A stretch of DNA of 64,000 nt from the NCBI RefSeq assembly GCF_050870875.2, contig NZ_CP194041.2, positions 2,852,001 through 2,916,000 on the forward strand, read 5' to 3'. The notes beneath the pieces are model-generated. The model ran no database searches and was not told the origin of the DNA. It saw only the letters and a program-made list of their open reading frames with translations. A program made the translations under genes and the position numbers. This document shows positions 8,451 through 17,527 of this stretch, in pieces. This stretch comes from Agarivorans sp050870875 (lineage in GTDB: Bacteria; Pseudomonadota; Gammaproteobacteria; Enterobacterales; Celerinatantimonadaceae). Each line of letters starts with the position of its first letter. The stretch's first letter is position 1.

Positions 8451-9229
8451 TGTTAGAATTGGGACTCGACTCCTCTGTTTTAATCCTCATCGTTGGTATC
8501 GGTTTAACTGCCGGGTTCATCGACGCAATTGCTGGCGGTGGTGGCCTACTCACCATTCCGGCACTGCTCAGTATCGGCTTACCACCACATATTGCACTGG
8601 GTACCAATAAACTTGCCGCCAGCTTTGGCTCCAGTACTGCAGCATGGACCTTTTATCGAAAACAACTTTTTAATCCGCTATTTTGGTTTTATAGCTTTGT
8701 CGCCACCGCGCTTGGTGCCTTCGCGGGTACCATGGTGGTCGATTTCATTAGTACCGATTGGCTCGAGAAATTATTACCGTTGGTGATCATGGCCACCGCC
8801 GTTTATACCGTGTTGAATCGTCAACAAGCGGATGGCCAAGCGGTATTGCCGCCGATGAATAAGAAATTGAAACAGCAAATGAGTGTTCAAGGCCTGAGTC
8901 TTGGTTTTTATGATGGCGTTGCAGGACCTGGCACAGGCGCATTTTGGACGGTATCTTCAATGGCCTTATATAAAATGAATATCTTGCTGTCTTCTGGTTT
9001 GGCTAAAGCGATGAACTTCACCAGTAATTTTGTATCCTTTTTAACTTTTGTTTATCTGGGGCATGTCAACTGGCTGATAGGTCTGGCGATGGGTTTCAGT
9101 ATTATGCTCGGCGCGGTCGCAGGGGCTCATTCGGCAATTCATTTCGGTGCCAAGTTCATACGTCCAGTATTTGTCACGGTGGTGATGGTGATCGCAGGAA
9201 AACTCGCATGGCAAGCATGGTTCAGCTAG
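8450..9229 (+). CDS. TSUP family (TauE/SafE-like) membrane transporter
   Basis: A 259-residue inner-membrane protein of the sulfite exporter TauE/SafE family. The family hallmark GFIDAIAGGGGLLTIPALL is at residues 23-41 and is followed by PPHIALGTNKLAASFGS. The second half repeats the pattern with GFYDGVAGPGTGAFW. About eight hydrophobic segments are visible. The closest named relatives are the YfcA-type proteins, whose substrate is not well established; anion or organosulfur export is the family-level inference. It overlaps dinG by one base and priC by 22 bases, so the three genes are co-translated. Confidence 0.9.
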   Translation: MLELGLDSSVLILIVGIGLTAGFIDAIAGGGGLLTIPALLSIGLPPHIALGTNKLAASFGSSTAAWTFYRKQLFNPLFWFYSFVATALGAFAGTMVVDFISTDWLEKLLPLVIMATAVYTVLNRQQADGQAVLPPMNKKLKQQMSVQGLSLGFYDGVAGPGTGAFWTVSSMALYKMNILLSSGLAKAMNFTSNFVSFLTFVYLGHVNWLIGLAMGFSIMLGAVAGAHSAIHFGAKFIRPVFVTVVMVIAGKLAWQAWFS

Positions 9230-9810
9230 AGCTGCAACGCTTAGCTGATAAATTAAGACAACTCAAACAACAAGCGGAGCATCGTGATTTACAAGGCGAT
9301 CGCAGCGCTTATGCAAAAATGGCGGTTCTAGATGAACGCTTTAGTTGTCGCAGTGACTTATTTTTTGACTACGTGTTGGAGTTGGAAAACGACTTATCAC
9401 GTATCGCACGTCTGAGCGACATCAGTCAAGATGTAGAACTCATCAAACTATACTGCGATCGCTTTATTGGTAAATTTGCGATGTTGCAGAGTCAAATGAA
9501 CAAGGCTTTAGCGCTGCAACAACGCCAACGAGCACCACAACAACAAAAAGTTATTTCCTGGCAAAATAAGCTGGATAAAATAATTCGTTCTGGTGATCGC
9601 TCGCAACTTCAAGAAAAATTGCTGCAACAAAAACAATTCGAGCAACAATTGGAGTATAAAATTGCCGAAAAAAGCCAACGACTTAATCGTAGCAATCCAC
9701 AGACAGATACTGCTAGACTAAGCGCCGAGATCCTCAACCTAAAGAGTCGCTTAGGTGAGTGTCAGAAAACAACTTGGAAACTAGAACAAAAGATTAATCA
9801 AATTAAGTAA
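9208..9810 (+). CDS. priC: Primosomal replication protein PriC (N'')
   Basis: PriC recognises abandoned replication forks and reloads DnaB helicase. The protein is 200 residues, highly charged and helical. LDERFSCRSDLFFDYVLELENDL near the N-terminus and the LLQQKQFEQQLEYKIAEKSQRL coiled segment in the second half match the PriC family. The ATG at 9208 lies inside the TSUP gene and has AGGAA seven bases upstream, which supports it over ATG 9217. In E. coli priC sits next to ybaM near apt-dnaX, and the same genes are in this window. Confidence 0.85.
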   Translation: MASMVQLELQRLADKLRQLKQQAEHRDLQGDRSAYAKMAVLDERFSCRSDLFFDYVLELENDLSRIARLSDISQDVELIKLYCDRFIGKFAMLQSQMNKALALQQRQRAPQQQKVISWQNKLDKIIRSGDRSQLQEKLLQQKQFEQQLEYKIAEKSQRLNRSNPQTDTARLSAEILNLKSRLGECQKTTWKLEQKINQIK

Positions 9811-9848
9811 GCTGAACTAATCATAAGCAATATTGCTTACTCAGCTTA
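9808..9848 (+). other. Stem-loop after priC
   Basis: TAAGCTGA and TCAGCTTA pair across an internal GCAATATTGC palindrome, beginning at the priC stop codon. There is no T-run, so it may process or stabilise mRNA rather than terminate it. Confidence 0.35.
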
Positions 9849-9876
9849 AATAGAATCACACTTTAAGGAGTAATTC

Positions 9877-10623
9877 ATGCGATTCTTAGTAAAGGCGGTA
9901 ACATTAACATGTGCTTGTTTGGCAAGTTGGAGTGCGTTGGCTGCCAGTTTTTCTACGCCAAATCATTTTGAGCTAATGTATGTCGATAAACAATCTGTTG
10001 GCGTCTTGAGCTTAAACAAAAGTAACGTCGAACTGCCGACAGGCCAACATCAAGTTGTGGTTCGTTATAGCGACAATATAGGCTCTAACAATAATTCTGA
10101 ACTCGTTAAGTCTAGCCCTATCGTCATCAATATTGAGCTTAAAAAAGGTCAAGAGATCTTCTTAGAGTCGAAGCAACCCAATACCCTAAGTCGCGCCAAA
10201 AGCTTCGCTAAAAAACCGCAATTCACTTTAAAAGATCAACATGGCGGCACAGTCAACGCAAGCCATTACATTTTACCTAAAAAATCAGGGCTACAGCTTT
10301 CACGTAACTATTTAAATGAAATTGCCGCCATCGAGGCCCAGCAAGCGAAGGCAAATCCAGTCGCGGCAAGTACTGTTGCAGTAGCGGAGACCACAACCCG
10401 TGCAGCAACGCCAGCGCCGGCTGCCAAACCAGTCGTGATGAATAGTGCAACCGGTACAGCGGTAACAGTGGCAACAACAAGCGCAGCAACAGCAGCAGTC
10501 ACTATACCAAGTAACACAGACGCAAGCGATAACACCGAATTACAAATGCTACAGTTCTGGTACCAGCGTGCAGATGCTACCACCCGTAAACAATTTCAAA
10601 TTTGGGTTATCCAACAACAATAA
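9877..10623 (+). CDS. DUF2057 family periplasmic protein (YccT/CsgI-like)
   Basis: An exported 248-residue protein. The signal peptide MRFLVKAVTLTCACLASWSALA is followed by ASFSTPNHFELMYVDKQS, the start of the DUF2057 fold. Its core GQHQVVVRYSDNIGSNNNSELVKSSPIVI is typical of the family. In E. coli YccT (CsgI) inhibits curli fibre assembly, but no curli genes are in this window, so only the family name is safe. Residues about 158-222 form a low-complexity Ala/Thr/Val-rich linker, and a separate conserved C-terminal piece (LQMLQFWYQRADATTRKQF) follows. AAGGAG lies upstream of the ATG. It sits between priC and ybaM. Confidence 0.8.
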   Translation: MRFLVKAVTLTCACLASWSALAASFSTPNHFELMYVDKQSVGVLSLNKSNVELPTGQHQVVVRYSDNIGSNNNSELVKSSPIVINIELKKGQEIFLESKQPNTLSRAKSFAKKPQFTLKDQHGGTVNASHYILPKKSGLQLSRNYLNEIAAIEAQQAKANPVAASTVAVAETTTRAATPAPAAKPVVMNSATGTAVTVATTSAATAAVTIPSNTDASDNTELQMLQFWYQRADATTRKQFQIWVIQQQ

Positions 10624-10633
10624 TTTGTGCATG

Positions 10634-10669
10634 GGTTTGGATGGATAATGCTGTTCATCCATCCAAACC
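10634..10669 (+). terminator. Hairpin after the DUF2057 gene
   Basis: A perfect 13-bp stem (GGTTTGGATGGAT and its complement) with a 10-nt loop lies ten bases after the stop codon. It is followed only by TTGTT, so it is a moderate terminator at best and ybaM may be reached by read-through. Confidence 0.55.
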
Positions 10670-10700
10670 TTGTTACAACGCCTTGGAATCTGGAATCGCA

Positions 10701-10883
10701 ATGTCTCTAAATCAGGCCCCCAAACATATCCAACTCGCAGTCGATCTAATTCAACTGCTCGAACAACATAACCTTGAAGCGCAAACTGTCCTAGATGCCT
10801 TGGAAATTGTTAACCAAGATTACCAACGCAAGCTAAAACAAACTGCAGCTCAGTTCAGCAATTCGATAGATATCGAAGCTTAA
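10701..10883 (+). CDS. ybaM: YbaM family (DUF2496) small protein
   Basis: A 60-residue soluble protein. MSLNQAPKHIQLAVDLIQLLE aligns directly with E. coli YbaM, and ALEIVNQDYQRKL corresponds to its conserved second helix. The ATG at 10701 has a GGA seven bases upstream; a longer frame from 10602 has no support. The molecular function is unknown. Its vicinity to priC is conserved in enterobacteria, although here the DUF2057 gene lies between them. Confidence 0.85.
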   Translation: MSLNQAPKHIQLAVDLIQLLEQHNLEAQTVLDALEIVNQDYQRKLKQTAAQFSNSIDIEA

Positions 10884-11191
10884 AAACGCAGTACCACCCT
10901 CCTAACTCACCTCTATCTGTTAAATTAAATTTGGCCACAAACCACCAAGCAAACTAAAACGCCTCTAAATAGATATCATATTGATGACAAGACTGTGATC
11001 AGTCGATGAAAATCGATGGATCCTCATACAAACATAAACATTTTTAGTTAATAACTAACGAGCTGTACAAAAATAATTAAAAAAAACCGTGAACCATACT
11101 GAACTTTTTCAAGTTTCAGGGATAAGATTGGCGTGAGAGCGATATAAGCCACATTCGGTAATTCACATACAGTGAACAAGGAACTACCTCA
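10884..11191. other. Intergenic region upstream of tsx
   Basis: This 308-base, A/T-rich gap must hold the tsx promoter. TGTGATCAGTCGATG (near 10997) resembles one half of a CRP site but lacks the second half. TGAACTTTTTCAAGTTTCA near 11100 is partly palindromic. No gene is seen. Confidence 0.4.
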
Positions 11192-12022
11192 ATGAAAAAA
11201 TTTGGATTAATAGCTGCAACATTGCTTGCAGCAGCATCCTTCTCAGCCAACGCTGCAGAAGTTCAAGATGATGTACACGCTAACGACTATAATTGGATGC
11301 AGTTCAACTTGATGCATACTCTAGATCAAAGACCTTATAGTGGTTCAGACTACCAAGATACCTACCTAGAAATGGAGTTTGGTGGACGTTCTGGCTTATG
11401 GGATGTTTATGGCTATGTCGATGTCTTCGATATTCTCGACAGTGGCAGCAGTAATAAACACTTAAACGCTTCTGGACATAAACAAGGTGGCATGTTCATG
11501 AAGTTTGCCCCTCGCCTATCTTTAGATGCACTTACCGGTAAAGATCTATCCTTCGGTCCAGTTCAAGAACTCTACATCGCCACGCTAAATAACTTTGGTG
11601 ACCAACAGCAAGAACACTTCATCGGCCTTGGCTCTGACGTGAACGTGCCTTGGTTGGGTAAAACTGGCATGAACTTGTATGCTCGTTACAGTGCGAAAAA
11701 CTTTGGCAATGACGACGAAGGTTCATTCAACGGTTACCAATTCTCGATGAACTGGTTCAAACCTTTGTACTTCTTCGACAATAAGAGCTTTATCTCTTAC
11801 CAAGGTTACTGGGACCACCTATTTGGCGCCAGTGACTACTCAGACCAATTTGGCCGTACCAGCTCTGGTGGTAACCTGTTCCAAGGTATCTACTGGCACT
11901 CAGACCGCTTTGCAGTGGGTTACGGTCTAAAATACTTCTATGATGTGTATGGATTTGAAGATGGTGGATTTATGGATTCAACCGGCTTCGGTCACTACTT
12001 CTCAGTGACTTACAAAATCTAA
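11192..12022 (+). CDS. tsx: Nucleoside-specific channel-forming protein, Tsx/OmpK family
   Basis: A 12-stranded outer-membrane channel for nucleosides. The signal peptide is MKKFGLIAATLLAAASFSANA. It is followed by NDYNWMQFNLMHTLDQ, YLEMEFGGRSGLWDVYGYVDVFD, KFAPRLSLDALTGKDLSFGPVQELY and the C-terminal STGFGHYFSVTYKI, all strongly alike to vibrio OmpK. The length of 276 residues is normal. AAGGAAC lies before the ATG. It is a single gene ended by a strong terminator; in vibrios the orthologue is also a phage receptor. Confidence 0.92.
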   Translation: MKKFGLIAATLLAAASFSANAAEVQDDVHANDYNWMQFNLMHTLDQRPYSGSDYQDTYLEMEFGGRSGLWDVYGYVDVFDILDSGSSNKHLNASGHKQGGMFMKFAPRLSLDALTGKDLSFGPVQELYIATLNNFGDQQQEHFIGLGSDVNVPWLGKTGMNLYARYSAKNFGNDDEGSFNGYQFSMNWFKPLYFFDNKSFISYQGYWDHLFGASDYSDQFGRTSSGGNLFQGIYWHSDRFAVGYGLKYFYDVYGFEDGGFMDSTGFGHYFSVTYKI

Positions 12023-12044
12023 ACTGAGTCTCTCACGTACTTTC

Positions 12045-12070
12045 AAAGCCTGGCCTCGCCAGGCTTTTTT
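12045..12070 (+). terminator. Terminator of tsx
   Basis: AAAGCCTGGC-CTC-GCCAGGC is followed by six T residues. The partial A-run on the other side means it may also work for sbcC, which ends 31 bases further on the minus strand. Confidence 0.9.
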
Positions 12071-12101
12071 ATTCCAACACTGATAAACTAACCACAGCCG
12101 G

Positions 12102-15100
12102 TTACGGTAATACCAATTGCGTGTGGCTGCCACTGGCAGTTTTTAAGACATCAATCCGAGTCGCGATCTGTTCTTTCATTTCAGCTACATGGGAAATCAC
12201 CCCCACCATGCGACCAGCACTCTGTAAATCCACCAAGGTGCGAATGGCCAGATCTAAGGATTCTTGATCGAGACTGCCAAAACCCTCGTCGATAAATAAG
12301 GTATCCAGCTTAATGCCTCCAGCGTAGGCCTGCACCACATCCGACAAACCAAGCGCCATCGCCAATGCAGCCATAAAACTCTCCCCACCACTCAAGGTAG
12401 CAACTGATCGCAGCTTTGAGCTATAACTATCTTCCACTTCCAGCTCTAAACCCGAGGCCTTGTTCCCTTTGGCGCGCTGCGCTTTGCGGATCAACTGATA
12501 GCGCCCCTTACTCATCACTTGCAAACGCTGGCTCGCTTGCAGCAATACATCATCGAGCAATACGCTCAAAACAAAGCGCTGTAAACTGATTTTATTACCG
12601 GTATTGCCATTGGCCACGTCAGCCAAGGTGCCAATCACCTGATATTGTTGCTGCAATTCTTCGGCTTTTCTATCGGCGTCCAGTAATTTGTGTTGTACCG
12701 CCAATAATTCCTGTTGACGGCTATTCAGTCGGTTCCATAGCGCGTCCCGTTCGCTACGCTGCTCCGCTAAAGTGTTCAGCTGTTGTTGCAACAGCGTCAA
12801 GTCTTCGGTTTTTTTCCCTTTGAGCTTACTCTTTAGCTGCTCAAACTTAGCCTGTTCACTGGTGAAGTGAGTGCTAAAATGCTCTACAACTTGTTTTAAG
12901 TTGGCAATTTCACCATCACTGATCAAAGCCTGATTATAAGCATTCTCATTGGTAAAACAGGACTCAGCTAAACGCTGACTAAATAGCTGCTGCGCCTCCA
13001 ATAAGCCTTGCTGAGCAAGTTTCAGCGCTTGCTGGGCGGCTTCCGCTGCCGACTGTTTTGCCGAGTAATCCTCACGGGCCTGAGCATGACGCTGAGTAAG
13101 CTGTTTGATATTTTGCTGTAGCTTACTGACTTTATCGCCCTGTAATTGCAGCGCCTGCTCTAATAACTGCGCCTCACAATATTGCTTAGGCAGCGCTTGT
13201 TGCGCCTGCTCACATTGACCACTCAAGATGTCCTGCTGACTTTTCTGCTGTTGGTAAGACTCGCGTGCCAGTTCAATCTGTTGCTGTAATTGTTGTTCCT
13301 CGAGTTGTAATTGATCCAACTGAGTTTGTAAGGCTTGCACCTGCTGTTGCGCTTGTTCAGCCAAGCTTAAGTCCTGCTGGGCTTGCTGGAGCAAAATTTG
13401 CGCCTGCTCCAGCGTCATCTTAGCCGCGTCCCCTAAACCCTGCTCTAAAGAAGCTTGCTGAGTCCGCCATTCATTGAGCTGTACCGTCAACGTCTTGTGC
13501 TGATGGCGGGCTTCTTGTAAACGTTGATTAGCCTGTTGTTCAGCTTCTCTCGCCAACTCTAAGTCACGCTCTGTTGGCAGTATTTCGCTACTGCGAGCCA
13601 AATGAGGGTGCTCAATACTGCCACACACTGGACAAGCTTGTCCCTGCTGTAAGCTTTGAGCAATAATCGCTGCCTGCCCCTGATGCCAGCTCAGCTGAAT
13701 TTGCTGAGCCTGCTGCAACGCAGCCTGATGAGCATCCGCAAGTTTTTTACCACGAAGTAAAGAAGCCTCCAGTTGCTGCTGAGTTTCTATCAACTTACCG
13801 TTGAGCTCAGCTAAAGCCTGACATTGGCTAAAGCGCTGCTCTACAAGATGCAGCTGTTTTTGGCAGCTTAGCTGCCGTTGCGCTTGCTGCTGGGCCGAAG
13901 TGAGTTGTTGCTGTATCGCTGATTTACTATTTTCTAGTGTACTCAGCTTTGCTTTTAAACTTTTGCCCTGTAACTCTTGTTCGTTTAAACGGCGCTTTGC
14001 CTCGCCCAGCTCACGCTCTATTTGCTGCTGCTTTTGCAACAGCGGCTTAAAACTTTCCAGTAACCGAAGTTGCTCTTGGCTGGCACTAAGTTGCTGCTCT
14101 TTCTCCGCCACTTGTTGGAAATCTTGCTCCGCGAGTGTCAGGGCTTGTTTAGCTTCGGCAAAAGCAGTTTGGCTTTGGCTTTGGGCCAAACTGGCATTTT
14201 TAGCGTCATTAAAGCGCTTTGCCTTCGCTTGATCGGCTGGCTCTAAACGCTGAGCCGCTAAAGCCTGCTCTAATTCCAATTGTTGTTTTTGGATCCCCGC
14301 TTGCTGTTTTTTCAGCGCGCCAACACTCACCTTGAGTTTTTCTAACTCGGTAAATTCACTGGCCACCAGGTTAGCCGATTCAAACTGTTTATTTGCGATG
14401 TCATAGGCTTCACTGGCCTTTAACTGCGCTTGCTTGGCTGCTTCCAACTGCGGGCCAAGTTGGCTAATTTGTTCTGCTAATGCACTTTCTTCGCTCAACT
14501 CGGCGCCTTGTAAAATTCCCTCGCGGACATTTTTTTGCTCCAACGCCGTAGCACGGATCGTCGCGGCTTTTACTTTTAAACGCTCTTCTATTCGCCGATA
14601 GATGTGAGTTTGGAACAATTGGCTGAAGATCTTCTCGCGTTCTTTGGAATCTGCCATCAACAGTTGGCGAAATTTACCCTGCGGTAAAACCATCACCTGA
14701 CGAAATTGGTCTGCATCTAAACCAGTTAAACGTTCAATTTCGGCATTCGCTTCGGAGACTTTGGCTGCCACCATCAATGAAGACTCTCCCGCGAGGTCGA
14801 ATTGGTATAACTGCGCCTCCGGTTTTTGCTGCGTATAACCATCCCCGGATTTTTTCAGCCGCGGCTGCTCTGGCACCCGACGGATCCGATAGCGTTTAGT
14901 TCCCAATTCAAATTCAAATGTAACTTCGGTCAATAAGGCTTCGTCACTGATATCACAACGCATTTGACCGCCTTCTCGCTCATCCCCGGTGGTTTTGCCA
15001 TAGAGCGCAAAACAAATCGCATCCAGAATGGTAGTTTTCCCCGCCCCCGTCGGCCCATTGAGTAAAAATAGCGGGTTGCTACCAAGTTGGCTGAAATCGA

Positions 15101-15158
15101 TATTCTCACAAGTGGAAAATGGCCCAAAGGCGCTCATGCTCAGGTGAATGGGTCGCAT
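12102..15158 (-). CDS. sbcC: Exonuclease subunit SbcC
   Basis: The SMC/Rad50-like ATPase subunit of the SbcCD nuclease, which cleaves hairpins and protein-blocked DNA ends. It has 1018 residues. Walker A GPTGAGKT is at 35-42, followed by the Q-loop region VMVLPQGKFRQLL. Long Gln-rich coiled coils flank a zinc hook CPVCG with Cys 509 and 512. Near the C-terminus are the signature TLSGGESFMAALAMALGLS and Walker B LDTLFIDEGFGSLD. The start codon overlaps the sbcD stop, so the two subunits are translationally coupled. The Gln-rich coils are typical of the family. Confidence 0.96.
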   Translation of the reverse strand: MRPIHLSMSAFGPFSTCENIDFSQLGSNPLFLLNGPTGAGKTTILDAICFALYGKTTGDEREGGQMRCDISDEALLTEVTFEFELGTKRYRIRRVPEQPRLKKSGDGYTQQKPEAQLYQFDLAGESSLMVAAKVSEANAEIERLTGLDADQFRQVMVLPQGKFRQLLMADSKEREKIFSQLFQTHIYRRIEERLKVKAATIRATALEQKNVREGILQGAELSEESALAEQISQLGPQLEAAKQAQLKASEAYDIANKQFESANLVASEFTELEKLKVSVGALKKQQAGIQKQQLELEQALAAQRLEPADQAKAKRFNDAKNASLAQSQSQTAFAEAKQALTLAEQDFQQVAEKEQQLSASQEQLRLLESFKPLLQKQQQIERELGEAKRRLNEQELQGKSLKAKLSTLENSKSAIQQQLTSAQQQAQRQLSCQKQLHLVEQRFSQCQALAELNGKLIETQQQLEASLLRGKKLADAHQAALQQAQQIQLSWHQGQAAIIAQSLQQGQACPVCGSIEHPHLARSSEILPTERDLELAREAEQQANQRLQEARHQHKTLTVQLNEWRTQQASLEQGLGDAAKMTLEQAQILLQQAQQDLSLAEQAQQQVQALQTQLDQLQLEEQQLQQQIELARESYQQQKSQQDILSGQCEQAQQALPKQYCEAQLLEQALQLQGDKVSKLQQNIKQLTQRHAQAREDYSAKQSAAEAAQQALKLAQQGLLEAQQLFSQRLAESCFTNENAYNQALISDGEIANLKQVVEHFSTHFTSEQAKFEQLKSKLKGKKTEDLTLLQQQLNTLAEQRSERDALWNRLNSRQQELLAVQHKLLDADRKAEELQQQYQVIGTLADVANGNTGNKISLQRFVLSVLLDDVLLQASQRLQVMSKGRYQLIRKAQRAKGNKASGLELEVEDSYSSKLRSVATLSGGESFMAALAMALGLSDVVQAYAGGIKLDTLFIDEGFGSLDQESLDLAIRTLVDLQSAGRMVGVISHVAEMKEQIATRIDVLKTASGSHTQLVLP

Positions 15159-16300
15159 TATGCTGGCTCTCCGCGGTGTAGCTGCTCAATAGTCTGCTGT
15201 ACAAACAGCTGCTGAGCCTCGCTTAAAGGCTCGCCCGAGACCTGCTCAAAAAAATCGCTGAACATGGCATATTCGCCTTTTTTGATGTGATCGCGCTGCA
15301 GTTCTAAATGCGGCTGCTGCGCCATTAAGCCGCTGCGCTCCAAATGCAACACGTTCGGGTAAACCGCACGCAGTTTTCCCATAGCATCCAAAATAGCCGA
15401 CTTGTCGAGCAGCCGAATCATCAGGTAATCGTCGGCATGCGGGTCACTTAAACCCGCGGCTAATAACTCGCTAAAAAAGCCCTCGATCACCCGTACATTA
15501 CGCAGGGGTTTAAGCGGCAACAACGTGACCTGCGGCCCTTGTGGAGTCAATTCAACCAAGCTAAGCGACTTGTTTTGATGCTGTTCGCTAAAAGAATACT
15601 TTAATAAAGAGCCAGAATAGCGGATATGTTCAGCCCCCTTATATTGCGGCCCATGCAGATGCCCAAGCGCGCTATAAGCAAAATTTGCGAAAAGTGATGG
15701 CGAAATCTTATCGGCACCACCCATGCTGAGTGGTCGCTCCGACTCAGACTCGTCACCACCATCCAAAAAGCAATGCGCCACCACCACTTTGGCTAAACCG
15801 CCGCTGTCATGTTGCTTCACTTGCTCCACTAACACCGCCATCGCTTCTTGATGGGTACTCACTTCACAATCAAAGACTTGCCTGACCATCGCAGGCTCTG
15901 CATAAGGCAAACCGTAAAACATCGCCGACTCGCCATTTTTCGCGCCAATTTTAATAGCTTGCAGCTCCCGACTTAATGGGCCTACGATATACAGACCACT
16001 GGCTTGCATTTGTCGAGCAGCAAAGGCGAGACGCTGCGCGCCGTCATGATTGCCGGCAATCATGATCACCGGAATAGCCAATTGCTTCACCAGTCGGTCT
16101 AAGACCTCATCGAGCACCGTAACAGCTTGGCTCGGCGGTACTGAACGGTCGAACACATCACCGGCGACCACCAAAGCATCCACCTCATGTTGTTTGGCGA
16201 ATTGAATCACTTGCTCCAAGACAAAGACTTGGTCCTCTAACAAAGAGTGATTGTGTAACTGTCGACCTAAATGCCAATCGGAAGTATGCAGAAACTTCAT
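15158..16300 (-). CDS. sbcD: Exonuclease subunit SbcD
   Basis: The Mre11-like metallophosphoesterase subunit of SbcCD. Phosphoesterase motifs in order: MKFLHTSDWHLGR (D8, H10), VVAGDVFDRS (D48), IAGNHDGAQRL, VVAHCFLDGG and ALGHLHGPQ. At 380 residues it is slightly shorter than E. coli SbcD (400). The normal order sbcD-sbcC is kept, with a one-base overlap. The upstream gap to the divergent gene at 16516 is 215 bases and holds no further gene. Confidence 0.96.
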   Translation of the reverse strand: MKFLHTSDWHLGRQLHNHSLLEDQVFVLEQVIQFAKQHEVDALVVAGDVFDRSVPPSQAVTVLDEVLDRLVKQLAIPVIMIAGNHDGAQRLAFAARQMQASGLYIVGPLSRELQAIKIGAKNGESAMFYGLPYAEPAMVRQVFDCEVSTHQEAMAVLVEQVKQHDSGGLAKVVVAHCFLDGGDESESERPLSMGGADKISPSLFANFAYSALGHLHGPQYKGAEHIRYSGSLLKYSFSEQHQNKSLSLVELTPQGPQVTLLPLKPLRNVRVIEGFFSELLAAGLSDPHADDYLMIRLLDKSAILDAMGKLRAVYPNVLHLERSGLMAQQPHLELQRDHIKKGEYAMFSDFFEQVSGEPLSEAQQLFVQQTIEQLHRGEPA

Positions 16301-16515
16301 GAAATGCCTGTGCGTTAACGAAATGAGATATCAAGAATTTGCGAATTATTTGCGCGCCTCATTATCGCCAAGCAAAGCCTCTAAATCAACGAAAGCTCGG
16401 GCTTTAACGACCGCAATTATACAAAGCTGTCGATTTTTCCTTTCGCAAAACTCGCCTCAAGCGACTGTCTCTGGCAACATAGCAACACAAACCTGATTTT
16501 AACTAAGGAAGCGTC

Positions 16516-16740
16516 GTGTCTACGCAAGGTTCCGCTGGCAATGTGATTGCCGCAATCTGTAGTTTTTTTATTCCCGGTCTGGGTCAGTTAGTCCAGGGAA
16601 GATTGTTAGCCGCATTGCTATTTTTTGTGGTGACCGCCGCAGGTTACGCCATGTGGTGGCTGATTTTTCCTTCAGTCATTGCTGCATTGGTTCATCTATG
16701 GGCGATTATTGACGCAGCTCGGTTTCGCTCTGGAGAATAA
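16516..16740 (+). CDS. Small membrane protein with PGLGQL motif
   Basis: A 74-residue protein that starts at GTG with AAGGAAG five bases upstream. It has two hydrophobic helices. The first is preceded by SFFIPGLGQLVQGR, a motif shared with TM2-like and related small membrane families. The second (WWLIFPSVIAALVHLWAIIDA) ends with a DAARF cap. It lies two bases before the DUF2959 gene, so the pair is one operon. The function is unknown. Confidence 0.75.
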   Translation: MSTQGSAGNVIAAICSFFIPGLGQLVQGRLLAALLFFVVTAAGYAMWWLIFPSVIAALVHLWAIIDAARFRSGE

Positions 16741-16742
16741 AA

Positions 16743-17375
16743 ATGAGAATACTAACCCTTATGTTACTGCTGAGCTTGATACAGGGCTGTGAATCAACCT
16801 ACTACTCGGCCATGGAAAAAGTAGGTTACCACAAGCGCGAAATATTGGTGGACCGAGTCGAAGACGCTCAACAGAGCCAACAACAAGCGCAACAACAGTT
16901 TGGCTCGGCCCTAGAGCAACTAAAAACACTAAGCCAATTTGAAGGTGGCGACCTCGAAGATATCTATGATGAAGTCAACGCCCAATATCAAGATGCTCAG
17001 GCTGCGGCCGAAGACGTGAGTCAGCAAATCAATCAAGTCGCCAGTGTCGCCGAGGCTATGTTTGATGAATGGCGTGGCGAATTGGACCAATACCAGTCGA
17101 AGAGTCTCAAAGCGCAAAGTAGTAAACAACTCACCACTACCCGCCAACGCTACGCCAGCATGTTAAAGGCGATGCGCAAGGCCGAAGCGCAAATGCAACC
17201 GGTATTAAGTCGACTCAAGGACAATCAACTTTACTTGAAACACAACCTGAATGCCCGTGCCATTGGGGCGGTTGGCCAAGAGTTTTCACGCTTAGAAAAA
17301 GAGGTGGCGAGTGTCATCGAACAGATGAGTAAGGCGATTGCCGAGTCCGATAAATTTATTGCCAGCATGCAATAA
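16743..17375 (+). CDS. DUF2959 family lipoprotein
   Basis: A 210-residue predicted lipoprotein. The signal MRILTLMLLLSLIQGC places the lipidated Cys at residue 16. The mature part CESTYYSAMEKVGYHKREILVDRVEDA is the signature of DUF2959. The rest is almost entirely amphipathic helix with heptad character (QQSQQQAQQQF and later segments). It is probably a periplasmic, membrane-anchored helical-bundle protein. The function is not known. The stop is followed by a hairpin terminator. Confidence 0.85.
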   Translation: MRILTLMLLLSLIQGCESTYYSAMEKVGYHKREILVDRVEDAQQSQQQAQQQFGSALEQLKTLSQFEGGDLEDIYDEVNAQYQDAQAAAEDVSQQINQVASVAEAMFDEWRGELDQYQSKSLKAQSSKQLTTTRQRYASMLKAMRKAEAQMQPVLSRLKDNQLYLKHNLNARAIGAVGQEFSRLEKEVASVIEQMSKAIAESDKFIASMQ

Positions 17376-17390
17376 ATACTAAATAGCCAA

Positions 17391-17427
17391 TGCTGGCAGT
17401 CAGTTAACGACTCGCCAGCAGTGTTTT
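17391..17427 (+). terminator. Terminator after the DUF2959 gene
   Basis: TGCTGGC-AGTC pairs with GACT-C-GCCAGCA around a short loop, followed by GTGTTTT. Confidence 0.65.
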
Positions 17428-17527
17428 AGGCACTTCAAGAAAGCCCCCTTTCTGCAACATTTCCTTCATAAAATTGTAGTAAATTTGCCATTGCTCATAC
17501 TTAGCCTAGGCGCAACAGTGACCCGCA

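Noticed and set aside
10990..11020. Possible CRP site upstream of tsx
   Set aside because: Only the TGTGA half is present; the second half does not match TCACA, so it is not called as a site.
13900..14232. Cys/Ser-rich plus-strand frame opposite sbcC
   Set aside because: Its composition is the direct mirror of the Gln/Ala-rich coiled coil of SbcC and carries no signal of its own.
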